37,035 nt of DNA from Gammaproteobacteria bacterium (GCA_020832005.1 JAFIFN010000023.1:1-37035), one strand, 5' to 3'. Shown: positions 26,402 through 35,289, counted from the stretch's first letter. Numbers and translations: made by a program. The notes: generated by a model not told the origin, from the letters alone.

Positions 26402-27556
26402 ATGTCGAAACAGGATCCCGGCGATCGATATTCGCCCGACCCGAATTATCTGGAACGCCGGGTGGCCGCCTACCTGGCGCATCCTTCCGTCCGACGCGAT
26501 GACGACCACCGCCCCGCCACGAACGCCGACAGCGATGAATTGCGAAACGCCACGCGCCAGGCTGTGGTGCTTGCAATGCTGGCCGGCATCATTTCCGGCG
26601 GACTGATCGGCGGCTCCGAAGTCTGGATCCGCCAGGGATTGCTGGGCGGCATGGAGGACTTGGCGTGGCGCGAACAACTGCCTTACTGGACAGGGTTTCT
26701 GGTTTTCACCGGCATCATCAGTGCTATCGAGATTGCATTCCTGTACTGGGTTGCATTGCGAGGCGTTGTCCGAGTCACGCGCAACGTCGGACTGGTGATG
26801 GGCAAGGAAGGCTATCCCGGGCTTTTCGCACGCGGGATGGCGCGCGGCGCGTTGGAGTTCCCGAGTCCTCGCGTCGAATTTTTCGGCGTCGATCCCTACG
26901 CCTATGTTTCGCGCTGGCGCCTTGCAGCGAGGAACATCGGCTACAAGATGAAGGTTGGCGTATCGAGTTTTCTGCTGCGGGTATTCGCACGCCGCGTGGC
27001 CGCCCGGCTGGCGTTGCGGGGCATGGTGCCGCTGATCGCCGGACCGCTTTACGCGGCATGGAACGCGTACATCGTCTGGCGGATCATGCGCGAGGCGCGC
27101 GTGCGTGCGCTGGGGCCTGCGGCGGTGGATGCGGTATTGCACCAGGCCCTCGGAGAGGGTGAGCCCCCGGACGACCGGCTTGCATCGGCGATCCTGCAAG
27201 GCACGGGCGAAATCGTGAGGCGCGGCTGCGAAGCCCATCCAAACTACGTCTACCTGCTCTCCCGGCTCTGCGAGGAACTCGGCTACGAGGACGAAATCGA
27301 CGTCAAGTGGAACGCACACTGCGCGGCACTCGAGGAAATGAAAGACACTGAGCAGGCGCGGGTCCTGGCCGTTCTAAGTGTCGCCGCGATCGTTGGCAGC
27401 AAGACCCGGCGTGGACAGAAGTCCCTGTTGCGTGAAGCGGCTAAGGCGTGCGGCCGACAGTTGCAGGAAAGCAAGCTCAAGGCATTGCGGTCTGGTCTGG
27501 TGTCCGGTCGTGCCATCGGCTTCCAGGATACGCAGCTGGCCTATTCAAGCAAGTAA
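26402..27556 (+). CDS. Unrecognised membrane protein
   Basis: A 384-residue protein that I cannot assign to a named family. The N-terminus (1-50) is polar, with YLERRVAAYLAHPS at 16-29. Two hydrophobic segments, about 54-77 and 96-119, look like membrane helices; a third possible one is 208-226. Between them lies a positively charged region with FPSPRVEFFGVDPYAYVSRW near 153-172. The C-terminal part (about 235-375) is soluble and helical by composition, with a Lys/Arg-rich KTRRGQKSLLREAAKAC stretch near 334-350. ATG 26402 follows GGAAGG (26391-26396) with 5-base spacing. It stands alone between murU and convergent lipB, and has its own candidate promoter and palindrome. Codon use looks like its neighbours. 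Confidence 0.85.
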   Translation: MSKQDPGDRYSPDPNYLERRVAAYLAHPSVRRDDDHRPATNADSDELRNATRQAVVLAMLAGIISGGLIGGSEVWIRQGLLGGMEDLAWREQLPYWTGFLVFTGIISAIEIAFLYWVALRGVVRVTRNVGLVMGKEGYPGLFARGMARGALEFPSPRVEFFGVDPYAYVSRWRLAARNIGYKMKVGVSSFLLRVFARRVAARLALRGMVPLIAGPLYAAWNAYIVWRIMREARVRALGPAAVDAVLHQALGEGEPPDDRLASAILQGTGEIVRRGCEAHPNYVYLLSRLCEELGYEDEIDVKWNAHCAALEEMKDTEQARVLAVLSVAAIVGSKTRRGQKSLLREAAKACGRQLQESKLKALRSGLVSGRAIGFQDTQLAYSSK

Positions 27557-27562
27557 AGTGGA

Positions 27563-27592
27563 CTCAGCCGGGTGTCACCGCGGGCCGCTGAG
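27563..27592. terminator. Weak inverted repeat between convergent genes
   Basis: CTCAGC at 27563-27568 pairs with GCTGAG at 27587-27592 across an 18-base G+C-rich loop, inside the 47-base gap between the convergent 26402 gene and lipB. There is no T-run on either strand. It may act as a bidirectional transcription barrier, but the evidence is slight. Confidence 0.2.
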
Positions 27593-27603
27593 CCGGCCAT
27601 GCG

Positions 27604-28248
27604 TCAGTTTCGCGCAGAGTCTGCAGGCTCTCCTGTCAGCCCGAGGCGCGCCAGCAGTGCGCTGCGATAGGCGGGCAGCACGGATGCCACGCTAGCGCCT
27701 TTTCTCAGATCGCAGATGCGCGTCATCGGCAGGGCTTCATAGCCGCAGGGATTGATGCGCGAGAAGGGAGCCAGATCCAGGTCCACGTTGATCGCCACGC
27801 CATGGTAGCTGGCGCCGCGGCGCACCCGCAGGCCGATACTGGCCACTTTGGCACCCTCGACGTAGACCCCGGGCGCGTCGGCGCGCGCGCATGCTTCGAT
27901 GTCCCAGCTCGCCAGCATCGCGATCACGGAGTGTTCAAGGGCGGTGACCAGGCTGCGAATGCCCAGCCCCAGACGTCGCAGGTCCAGCAGCGGATACACC
28001 ACCAGCTGCCCTGGGCCGTGGTAGGTAACCTGGCCGCCGCGATCGGTCTTGATGACCGGAATGTCGCCGGCAGCAAGGACATGGGCAGGGTCACCATTGA
28101 GCCCCAGTGTGAACACCGGCGCATGTTCGAGAAACCAGATCTCGTCGCGCGTCTCCGGACCGCGCTGCTCTGTGAACGCCTGCATGCGCCGCCACGTAGG
28201 CTCGAAGTCCACGCGGCCGAGATCGCACAGCAGTGCCGAGCCGTTCAC
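27604..28248 (-). CDS. lipB: Octanoyl-[acyl-carrier-protein]:protein octanoyltransferase
   Basis: Moves octanoyl from ACP to lipoyl domains such as GcvH, the first step of lipoate synthesis. The product has 214 residues. The motif [17 protein letters not shown] at 71-87 is diagnostic, and the catalytic pair is K134 (GAKVASIGL) and C168 (INPCGYE), matching the E. coli pair. The start is GTG 28248, overlapping the ybeD stop as GTGA. The neighbouring order dacC-ybeD-lipB is the common gammaproteobacterial one; lipA, which often follows, is not in this window because a convergent gene comes next. Confidence 0.96.
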   Translation of the reverse strand: MNGSALLCDLGRVDFEPTWRRMQAFTEQRGPETRDEIWFLEHAPVFTLGLNGDPAHVLAAGDIPVIKTDRGGQVTYHGPGQLVVYPLLDLRRLGLGIRSLVTALEHSVIAMLASWDIEACARADAPGVYVEGAKVASIGLRVRRGASYHGVAINVDLDLAPFSRINPCGYEALPMTRICDLRKGASVASVLPAYRSALLARLGLTGEPADSARN

Positions 28249-28514
28249 AGGGCCATCAGCACGCGATCGCTGGCCGAGAGGCTGCGATAGATGGCATCGA
28301 GCTGGGCCTTGCTGCGCGCCTGGATGTGCACTGTCACGGCAACAAAGCGGCCATTGCGACTGACCCGGGACTCGACTTCATCTTCGACCACGTCATCGAC
28401 GTGGCTGCTCACCAGGGCGAGCGCGTGCTCGGCAAAATCAGGCTCGTTGGCGCCCATGATCTTGATCGGGAAGTGGCAGGGAAACTCCAGCAGCGTGTCG
28501 TCGGACCGGGCCAT
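28245..28514 (-). CDS. ybeD: DUF493 (YbeD) family protein
   Basis: Small ACT-like/ferredoxin-like fold protein of unknown function, conserved between dacA/dacC and lipB. The product has 89 residues (E. coli YbeD has 87). It begins [21 protein letters not shown], and the family pattern continues with [31 protein letters not shown] 28514 lies 10 bases after the dacC stop. The longer open frame upstream overlaps dacC and is not used. The stop overlaps the lipB GTG. Confidence 0.94.
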   Translation of the reverse strand: MARSDDTLLEFPCHFPIKIMGANEPDFAEHALALVSSHVDDVVEDEVESRVSRNGRFVAVTVHIQARSKAQLDAIYRSLSASDRVLMAL

Positions 28515-28524
28515 CTCGATGCCC

Positions 28525-29730
28525 CTATTCCAGCCACAGCAGCACGCCGTCGCGCATGCGCTGCCACAGGCTTCCCCGCGGCGCATCAGCCAGTGGATAC
28601 AGCGGTGCGCGCATCAGCGACTCGCCGTCGAGCCGGATGTCCAGCTGACCGACAGACTGGCTGCGCTCCAGCGGTGCAGACAACTGCCCGGTCAGGTCGA
28701 GCTCCGCCTGCAGACGCTCGCGCTGGCCGCGTGGCACCAGGACGCGTACGTCTTCGACGACACCCAGCGCCAGCTCCCGCTCGGCGCCCCGCCAGAGCCG
28801 TTCAGTGGTGACCGTGTCGCCGGCACGAAACAGCACATGGCTTTCGAAATTGTTGAAGCCGTAGCTGAGCAACTCGCGATTGGCGCGCTCGCGCGCACTG
28901 ACGCTGGGTGCGCCCATGACCACCGATATCAGGCGCATTCCGGCGCTGTGCGCCGAGGTCACCAGGCAATACTGCGCGGCCTCGGTGAAGCCGGTCTTCA
29001 TGCCATCGACCACCGCGCTGGCGCCGACCTGCATGCCCAGCAGGCCGTTGCGATTCGGCTGGGTGACGCCATCCCAGGTGAAGTTGCGCTCGGAGTAGTA
29101 GGCGTAGAAGTCGGGGAACTCGTTGACGATCGCACGAGCAAGGCGAGCCATGTCCGCAGCCGATGACATGTGGTTGTCGGCCGGCAGGCCGTGGCTGTTG
29201 ACGAAATTGGAGTTCACCATGCCAAGTTCGCCGGCGTAGTGATTCATCAGGCTGGCGAATGCGCTTTCAGAGCCCGCCACGCGCTCGGCCAGGGCGACGC
29301 TGGCATCGTTGCCCGAGACCACGATCATGCCGTGCAGCAAGTCATCGACCGTCACCTGGCTGCGCTCGCGGGCATACATCGTCGACACATTGCGGCGCGC
29401 GCGACTGCCGGGCACACCGCCGCCGGCGATCCAGGCCTCGCGGCTGATGGTGACCGGATCGCTCAGTCCGACGCGCCCCTCGCTGATGGCCTTGAATACC
29501 ACGTAGGCTGTCATCAGTTTGGTCAGGCTGGCAGGTTCGACCGCCTGCTCGCTGGCGTTTTCACTGAGCACCGTGCCCGTGGTGGCATCCATCAGTACAT
29601 GCTGACGCGCGCTGATCTGCGGCGCCTGCGGAATCGGCATCTGAGCGGCGCTCTGCGCGGCGAACAGCAGCGCCAGGGCGGTCACGGTGGCCAGGGCGGT
29701 CATGGTTTTCAGCATAGGGGTCATCTGCAT
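28525..29730 (-). CDS. dacC: Serine-type D-Ala-D-Ala carboxypeptidase (PBP5/6 family)
   Basis: Exported penicillin-binding protein that trims the terminal D-Ala of pentapeptides. The product has 401 residues. A signal peptide (hydrophobic about 10-25) precedes the active-site motifs S68-L-T-K71, S139-G-N141 and K245-T-G247. The C-terminal beta domain (about 285-375) and a terminal amphipathic helix (LWQRMRDGVLLWLE) for membrane attachment are present. Compared with familiar homologs, the loop before the SGN motif has a short Arg-rich insertion around 107-116. ATG 29730 shares one base with the rlpA stop (TAATG); ATG 29724 is a possible alternative. The symbol dacA is equally reasonable. Confidence 0.94.
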   Translation of the reverse strand: MQMTPMLKTMTALATVTALALLFAAQSAAQMPIPQAPQISARQHVLMDATTGTVLSENASEQAVEPASLTKLMTAYVVFKAISEGRVGLSDPVTISREAWIAGGGVPGSRARRNVSTMYARERSQVTVDDLLHGMIVVSGNDASVALAERVAGSESAFASLMNHYAGELGMVNSNFVNSHGLPADNHMSSAADMARLARAIVNEFPDFYAYYSERNFTWDGVTQPNRNGLLGMQVGASAVVDGMKTGFTEAAQYCLVTSAHSAGMRLISVVMGAPSVSARERANRELLSYGFNNFESHVLFRAGDTVTTERLWRGAERELALGVVEDVRVLVPRGQRERLQAELDLTGQLSAPLERSQSVGQLDIRLDGESLMRAPLYPLADAPRGSLWQRMRDGVLLWLE

Positions 29731-30719
29731 TACTCAGAGATGAGGCGGGTTTCGAAAACGCCCAGCTCCGCAAGTTCCTCGACAGCCGCGTCGTAGGCGG
29801 CGGTATCTGCGATCGGGCCGATCCGGACGCGGTGGATCAGCGGCCGTGCAGCGCTGTCGCTGACGATGAAGGTATTGGTGAATCCGTCGGCCGCCAGCTG
29901 CTCGCTGAGCCGTTGTGCGTTCTCGCGCTGGCTGAAGGCGCCAACCTGGACGTACAGCCGGGTCGGGGAGTCGTTCGATGCGGACTCCGGCGCGCCTGGC
30001 GCAGCGCCGCCCGCCGGAGGGCTCACCGGGACGCCAGCGGTGGCCACGGTCACCGGCGAGGCGCCGGTACGACGTCGTGGCGCCGGACGGGACGCCAGCA
30101 GCTGCGCGCCGGTCACGCGCTGGCCATCGGCGGTGTAGACAATGGCCTGGGCGCTGATCTCGCTGGGATCGTGCAGGGCGCGGACTTCCACCAGCGCGGT
30201 GCCGGTCTCGACCATGCCTATCTCGCGCGCCGCGGCATATGACAGGTCGATGATGCGATTGCCTACGAAGGGTCCGCGGTCGTTGACGCGCACGATGATG
30301 CGCCGGTCATTGCGCAGATTGTGAACCTCGACCCAGGTGGGCAGCGGCAGCGATTTGTGCGCGGCCGTCATTGCGTGCATGTCGTAGGGTTCGCCGCTGG
30401 AGGTAGGCAGGCCGTGAAATTTCGCACCATACCAGGACGCCACGCCGCGTTCCCGGTAGCCCCGTGAGGTGGGCAGCGTGTGGTAACGAACGCCGAAGAC
30501 TTCGTAGGACGCCATATTGCCACGCGCGCTGGGTGGCTCGGGCACGCCCGGCTCGCCGGGTGCCGCACGTGTGGGTTCGCTGCGCGCCGGCGCGGTGTCC
30601 ACGGCAGGGCGCACACCCTCCGACGCTCCCGGGGGCGGGGGCGCGCTGCGCGGTTGATGGCTGCAAGCGGCGACAAACGCCACAGCCAGGATCAGAACAA
30701 GGGCGCCGATGCGCTTCAC
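29730..30719 (-). CDS. rlpA: Septal-ring lytic transglycosylase RlpA family lipoprotein
   Basis: Outer-membrane lipoprotein of the RlpA family; some members cleave peptidoglycan glycan strands lacking stem peptides. The product has 329 residues from GTG 30719, which overlaps the mltB stop as GTGA. The signal peptide ends in the lipobox FVAAC. A Pro/Ala-rich linker precedes the double-psi beta-barrel domain (about 90-185) with GVASWYGAKFHG, the acidic SSGEPYD, AHKSLPLPTWVEV and VNDRGPF. A C-terminal SPOR domain (about 255-329, RLYVQVGAFSQREN) would bind denuded glycan. The residues expected for transglycosylase activity (E, H, D in these motifs) are present. Confidence 0.95.
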   Translation of the reverse strand: MKRIGALVLILAVAFVAACSHQPRSAPPPPGASEGVRPAVDTAPARSEPTRAAPGEPGVPEPPSARGNMASYEVFGVRYHTLPTSRGYRERGVASWYGAKFHGLPTSSGEPYDMHAMTAAHKSLPLPTWVEVHNLRNDRRIIVRVNDRGPFVGNRIIDLSYAAAREIGMVETGTALVEVRALHDPSEISAQAIVYTADGQRVTGAQLLASRPAPRRRTGASPVTVATAGVPVSPPAGGAAPGAPESASNDSPTRLYVQVGAFSQRENAQRLSEQLAADGFTNTFIVSDSAARPLIHRVRIGPIADTAAYDAAVEELAELGVFETRLISE

Positions 30720-31717
30720 GGGCGTTGCGCCTCGGCATATCCGCGGCGGATCTCCTCGCTGAGCTGGTAGACGGCCAGCGCATACATCAGGCTGCGGTTG
30801 TAGCGGGTGATTACGCGGAAGTTGTGATAGCCCACCCACAACTCATCGCCGTCCACTCCATCGAGGCGCACCATCATCGCCGGTGCATTGTCCGGCGCTG
30901 TCGTGGGAAACATGTAGCCGCTGGCCGCCAGCTCGCCGACCGTGCTGGTCAGCTCCAGCGAGTTCTGCGGATGCGTGCCATTCCACTGGCGTCCGGTGGT
31001 TGCCTGGTCGGCCACCGGTTCATTCGCGCGCCAGCCGTGGACCTTGAAATAGTTGGCGACGCTGGCGAGCACATCACTCCAGTCATGGAACAGGTCGCGA
31101 CGGCCGTTGTTGCTGCCATCCACGGCATAGGCCCGGTAGCTAGACGGGATGAACTGCGGCGGACCCATGGCGCCGGCATAGGACCCCAGTGTGGCGCGGG
31201 GTTCGATACGCTCCTCGCGCGCAAGCAGCAGGAATTCTTCGAGTTCGCGGCGGAAGAACGCCGCGCGTGGCGGATAGGCGAAGGCCAGCGTCGACAGGGC
31301 GTCGAGCACCCGCCAGCGCCCGGTGATGCGCCCGTACATGGTCTCTACACCGATGATGGCGACGATGATCTGCTCATCGACTCCGAGTTCGCGGGAAACC
31401 CGTTCAAGTTCGTCGGCGTGCTCGCGCCAGAATTCGACGCCTCCGTCGATGCGCCGCTCGGTCAGGAAGATCTGGCGGTACTCATGCCAGGGACGCACGC
31501 GCTCGGCCGGCCGGCTGATGGCATCCAGGATGGGCTGCTGCTGTTCGACCTCGGCAAACCACAGATCGAGCGTGGAGGCGGCAAAGCCGTGGCGTTCGGC
31601 GACATCCTGCTTGAATGTCTCGATGGCCTCGCGGAACGCCGCATCATCGATCGCATCGGCCGCATGCGCAGGCATGGCCAGGAAACCCAGCAGTACAATG
31701 AAAATAAATCTGCTCAA
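30716..31717 (-). CDS. mltB: Lytic murein transglycosylase B
   Basis: Cleaves the glycan strand of peptidoglycan to give anhydro-muropeptides, which feed the AmgK/MurU recycling route. The product has 333 residues. The catalytic glutamate is E125 in GVETMYGR. GAMGPPQFIPSSYRAYAVDG follows, close to the family consensus. A signal peptide (hydrophobic 4-15, PAHA cleavage near 19) is present; no lipobox cysteine is seen, so this is the soluble type. I start it at TTG 31717 because GGAG sits 6 bases before it. A TTG at 31732 directly after the rodA stop is in frame but has no spaced ribosome binding site. Confidence 0.94.
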   Translation of the reverse strand: MSRFIFIVLLGFLAMPAHAADAIDDAAFREAIETFKQDVAERHGFAASTLDLWFAEVEQQQPILDAISRPAERVRPWHEYRQIFLTERRIDGGVEFWREHADELERVSRELGVDEQIIVAIIGVETMYGRITGRWRVLDALSTLAFAYPPRAAFFRRELEEFLLLAREERIEPRATLGSYAGAMGPPQFIPSSYRAYAVDGSNNGRRDLFHDWSDVLASVANYFKVHGWRANEPVADQATTGRQWNGTHPQNSLELTSTVGELAASGYMFPTTAPDNAPAMMVRLDGVDGDELWVGYHNFRVITRYNRSLMYALAVYQLSEEIRRGYAEAQRP

Positions 31718-31732
31718 GCGATACTCCGGCAA

Positions 31733-32869
31733 TCAGGTGGGCAGCAGTTTTCGGCGGGTATGTATCGACATCAGAATACCGAAACCACCCATGAGCGTCA
31801 CCATCGACGTACCGCCGAAACTCACCAGCGGCAGCGGTACACCGACCACCGGCAGCAGGCCTGAGACCATGCCGGCGTTGACGATGACGTAAATGAAAAA
31901 TGTCAGGCTGATGCTGCCGGCCAGCAGGCGGCTGAAGGTGTCCTGCGCGTTGGCGGCAATATACAGGCCCCGCCCCACGATGATCAGGTAGAGTGCCAGC
32001 AGTGCCAGCAGACCCAGCAAGCCGAACTCCTCGCCGATCACCGCGAAGATAAAATCCGTTGCGCGTTCCGGCAGGAACTCGAGGTGGGCCTGTGTGCCGT
32101 TGAGCCAACCCTTGCCGAACACGCCACCCGATCCGATCGCAATCTTGGACTGGATGATGTTGTAGCCTGCGCCCAGCGGATCATTCTCCGGATTCAGGAA
32201 GGTCAGCACCCGCCGGCGCTGGTAGTCGAGCATGAAATGCCACATCACGGGTGCTGCGGCGATCGTCAGCACTACGGCGGCCAGCATGTAGCGCAGCCGC
32301 AGTCCGGCCAGCAGCAGCACCAGCATGCCGGCGCAAACCACCAGGACCGCAGTGCCCAGATCCGGCTGCACGGCAATCAACGCCGCCGGTGCAAATACTG
32401 CCAGCAGGATGAGCACGACATGGTGGAAGGCGGGTGGCAGCGCCCGGTCGTGCAGATACCAGGCGGCGAGCATCGGCACGGCGAGCTTCATGATCTCCGA
32501 TGGCTGGAAGCGAATGAAGCGAAGATCGAGCCAGCGCTGGGCGCCCTTGCCGGTGGCGCCGAAAAACAGCACGGCCATCAGCAGGCCCAGCCCGGCCAGA
32601 AACAGCCAAGGCGCCCAGCTGCGCAGAGTCGACGGTGGCACCTGGGCCAGTATCAGCATCGCCGCGAAGGCCACGCCGATACGCATGCCCTGGCCGATCA
32701 CCAGATCGGAGTTCTGCCCCAGCGCGCTGTAGAGCACGAACAGGCCAATCGCACAGAGCGTGACCAGGGCCAGCAGCAGCGGTGGGTCGAGATGCAGCGT
32801 GCGCATCAGCTGACCCGGCAGGCTCAGCGGTCGGCGAGTCTCGAAGGCCTGCGTCTGCTCGAAGATCAC
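31733..32869 (-). CDS. rodA: Peptidoglycan glycosyltransferase RodA
   Basis: SEDS-family polymerase of the elongasome, working with PBP2. The product has 378 residues and about ten membrane segments. Family motifs include GAQRWLDLRFIRFQPSEIMK near 110-129, QPDLGTAVLV near 168-177, and GFGKGWLNGTQ-like VFGKGWLNGTQAHLEFLPERATDFI, written here as key residues W, Q, E and D. The C-terminal VPLPLVSFGGTSM motif is present. The start is GTG 32869, overlapping the mrdA stop as GTGA; ATG 32806 (MRTLHLD) is an in-frame alternative. The gene is also called mrdB. Confidence 0.97.
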   Translation of the reverse strand: MIFEQTQAFETRRPLSLPGQLMRTLHLDPPLLLALVTLCAIGLFVLYSALGQNSDLVIGQGMRIGVAFAAMLILAQVPPSTLRSWAPWLFLAGLGLLMAVLFFGATGKGAQRWLDLRFIRFQPSEIMKLAVPMLAAWYLHDRALPPAFHHVVLILLAVFAPAALIAVQPDLGTAVLVVCAGMLVLLLAGLRLRYMLAAVVLTIAAAPVMWHFMLDYQRRRVLTFLNPENDPLGAGYNIIQSKIAIGSGGVFGKGWLNGTQAHLEFLPERATDFIFAVIGEEFGLLGLLALLALYLIIVGRGLYIAANAQDTFSRLLAGSISLTFFIYVIVNAGMVSGLLPVVGVPLPLVSFGGTSMVTLMGGFGILMSIHTRRKLLPT

Positions 32870-34788
32870 AGTTCGCGGTCCTCGAAGTAACGGTCCATGA
32901 TCCTGCGCGCAATAGGGGCTGCCACCCTGGCACCGCTGCTGCCGTTCTCGACGATCACGGCAATGCTGATCTCAGGTGCATCGGCCGGTGCGAACGCCAC
33001 GAACAGCGCGTGATCGCGCAGCCGCTCGTCGATGACGTCCTCGTCGTATACTTCGTCCTGGCCGATCGTGAACACCTGTGCCGTACCGGTCTTGCCGGCA
33101 ACGACATACGAGGTGCCCTGCATCGAATTGCGTGCGGTGCCGCGCTGGCCGCGGGTGACCGCCACCATGGAGTCACGGATCACGTCCCAGTGATGTTCGT
33201 CGCGCAGTTCCAGTCGCGAGATCTTCGTGCGTTCAATCTCCAGCAGGGCGCCGTTCAGGGGGTCAGTGCTGGCCACGACCAGGCGCGGTTGCATACGCGC
33301 GCCGCGTGCGGCGAGGATGGCCGTTGAATGCGCCAGCTGCAGGGCAGTTGAGTTCATATAGCCTTGACCAATGGCAGCGATGACGGTTTCACCCGGAAAC
33401 CAGGCCTGGTCCTCACGTCGACGGAACGCGCCGCGCTTCCACTCCCGCGAGGGCACCAGTCCAGGTCGTTCGCCGAGGATATCCACACCGGTGACCTGGC
33501 CCAGGCCGATGGCGGTCATGAACTCGTGCATGCGGTCAATGCCAAGCTCGTTGCCGTTGGCGTAGAAATACACATCGCATGACTGCGCCATGGCCTCGAT
33601 CAGGTCGACGTTGCCGTGACCCTGGGGTCGCCAGTCGCGAAAGCGGTGAGAGCTGCCCGGCAGCCTGAAATGACCCGGGCAGAAGCGCCGGTCGCCGGGT
33701 CTGACAATATTATGGTGCAAAAACGCCAGCGCCATCTGTGGCTTGATTGTCGACCCGGGCGGGTAGGTGCCGCGCAGCGCACGGTCGAACAGCGGATTGT
33801 CGGGGTCGTTGAGCAAGGCCTGGTAATCACGTCGTGACAGGCCTTCGCTGAAGCGGTTCGGGTCGAACGCCGGGGTCGAGATCATCGCCAGGATATCGCC
33901 GGAGTTCGGATCGATCGCGACCACGGCACCGCGCCAGCCCTGCATGGCTTCCTGGGCCGCAAGCTGCAGGCGAATGTCCAGCCCGAGTACGATGTCCTGT
34001 CCGGGCACCGGGGCGCGTCCAGCGCGCCGGGGGTTGCCGGGCGCAACACCGTTGGCCGATGGCGCCGCGTCGTCACTGACCTCGAGGTACTGCAGCGCCC
34101 GCCCGCGCGCATTGACCACGACCTGACGGTAGCCGACGCGACCGTGCAGCAGGTCCTCGTAGGCGCGTTCCACGCCCACCTTGCCGACCTGCGCCGTACC
34201 GGCGTAATTGGCACGATCCAGTCGCTCAAGATCCTGCGCACTCAGGCCGCCCACGTAGCCGATGGTGTGCGCCGTTGCGCCGGCGAAGGGGTAGTGCCGG
34301 CGCAGTCGCGCGCGGATATCGACACCCGGGAAATGCTGGCGCCGCACGGCGAAAGTGGCGACCTGCTCATCGTCCATGCGGAAGTTCAGCGTGACCGGCT
34401 CGAAGCGGCGCTGACGTCGCGCCAGCGCCAGGGTGCGGTCAATCTCATCGGCGTCGATCAGGTTCAGCTGGGCCAGTGCCTGCAGCGTGGCAGGCATGTC
34501 TTCGACCTGCTCTGGAATCATCTCCAGCCGGTAGGCTGGCAGGTTCTCGGCCAGTACGATGCCGTTGCGGTCGTAGATAAGCCCCCGCGTGGGAGGCACG
34601 GGTTCGATGCGGATCCGGTTGTCCTGCGACAGATCGGCAAAGTGCACGTGATTGATGACCTGCAGGTGCACCAGTCGCGCCACCAGAATACCCACCAGCA
34701 ATAGCACGATGATGATGGCCGCCAACAGCCGGCCGAAAAACAGGCGCTGCTCGCCCCAGGGGTCCTTGAAACGGATTCCAGGCGCCAT
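32866..34788 (-). CDS. mrdA: Penicillin-binding protein 2 (transpeptidase of the elongasome)
   Basis: Class B PBP that crosslinks new peptidoglycan during elongation. The product has 640 residues. One membrane helix (about 20-42) follows the short cytoplasmic tail. The pedestal domain shows PPTRGLIYDRNGIVLAEN near 66-83. The active-site motifs are S346-T-I-K349, SCD in AQSCDVYFY near 402-404, and KTG in VAGKTGTAQ near 563. Between the pedestal and GQDIVLGLD there is a short Pro/Arg-rich stretch (around 34010-34085) absent from E. coli PBP2. ATG 34788 lies 3 bases after the mreD stop. Confidence 0.97.
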   Translation of the reverse strand: MAPGIRFKDPWGEQRLFFGRLLAAIIIVLLLVGILVARLVHLQVINHVHFADLSQDNRIRIEPVPPTRGLIYDRNGIVLAENLPAYRLEMIPEQVEDMPATLQALAQLNLIDADEIDRTLALARRQRRFEPVTLNFRMDDEQVATFAVRRQHFPGVDIRARLRRHYPFAGATAHTIGYVGGLSAQDLERLDRANYAGTAQVGKVGVERAYEDLLHGRVGYRQVVVNARGRALQYLEVSDDAAPSANGVAPGNPRRAGRAPVPGQDIVLGLDIRLQLAAQEAMQGWRGAVVAIDPNSGDILAMISTPAFDPNRFSEGLSRRDYQALLNDPDNPLFDRALRGTYPPGSTIKPQMALAFLHHNIVRPGDRRFCPGHFRLPGSSHRFRDWRPQGHGNVDLIEAMAQSCDVYFYANGNELGIDRMHEFMTAIGLGQVTGVDILGERPGLVPSREWKRGAFRRREDQAWFPGETVIAAIGQGYMNSTALQLAHSTAILAARGARMQPRLVVASTDPLNGALLEIERTKISRLELRDEHHWDVIRDSMVAVTRGQRGTARNSMQGTSYVVAGKTGTAQVFTIGQDEVYDEDVIDERLRDHALFVAFAPADAPEISIAVIVENGSSGARVAAPIARRIMDRYFEDREL

Positions 34789-34791
34789 CGC

Positions 34792-35289
34792 CTAGAGCCT
34801 CGCCGGTTGCTGGTCGGTTTCGCGAAGTGCGCGCTGCCCCAGCCAGTACACCAGGGGCCAGGCCAGCGTGCCGGTGATCACCGGCAGCCAGCGCTCACGG
34901 ATTGGTACGCTGCGCGCGGCGACACCGTCGATCCAGAACAGCGTGAACTGGTAGATCACCAGCAGCACCAGCACGGCGATCATCAGCTGCGCCAACGGAA
35001 ACACGCGCAGCCGCAATCGGAACTTCAGCGTCAGGTAGGTGACCAGCAGCAGCGCCAGCGCGTGCTGGCCGAGCAGGGCGCCGCTGAGCGTGTCGAGCAG
35101 AAGTCCCAGCCCGAAGGCCCAGACCAGGCCAAAGCGGCTGGGCATGGCCAGGCACCAGAACACCAGCGCCAGCATGACCCAGTCGGGGCGCATGCCGGTC
35201 AGAATCTGCGGCAGGGGTACGATCGCGAGCATCAGTGCGAATACCATCGAGATGATGCCCACGGCCAGCGAGGAGTGCCCGGTGTTCAT
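34792..35289 (-). CDS. mreD: Rod shape-determining protein MreD
   Basis: Inner-membrane component of the rod complex, 165 residues with about five hydrophobic segments, which is usual for the family. The motif VMLALVFWCLAMPSRFGL near 38-55 and GLLLDTLSGALLGQHAL near 61-77 match the MreD pattern. ATG 35289 overlaps the mreC stop as ATGA, so the two are translationally coupled. The stop is 3 bases from the mrdA start. Confidence 0.95.
   Translation of the reverse strand: MNTGHSSLAVGIISMVFALMLAIVPLPQILTGMRPDWVMLALVFWCLAMPSRFGLVWAFGLGLLLDTLSGALLGQHALALLLVTYLTLKFRLRLRVFPLAQLMIAVLVLLVIYQFTLFWIDGVAARSVPIRERWLPVITGTLAWPLVYWLGQRALRETDQQPARL

Noticed and set aside
26303-27319. 338-codon minus-strand frame opposite the unrecognised membrane protein
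   Set aside because: The plus-strand frame has a good ribosome binding site, hydrophobic segments and normal codon use; the antisense product is rich in Arg/His/Gln with no domain pattern.
30464-31864. 466-codon plus-strand frame opposite rlpA and mltB
   Set aside because: Both minus-strand genes have signal peptides and catalytic motifs; the plus frame has none.
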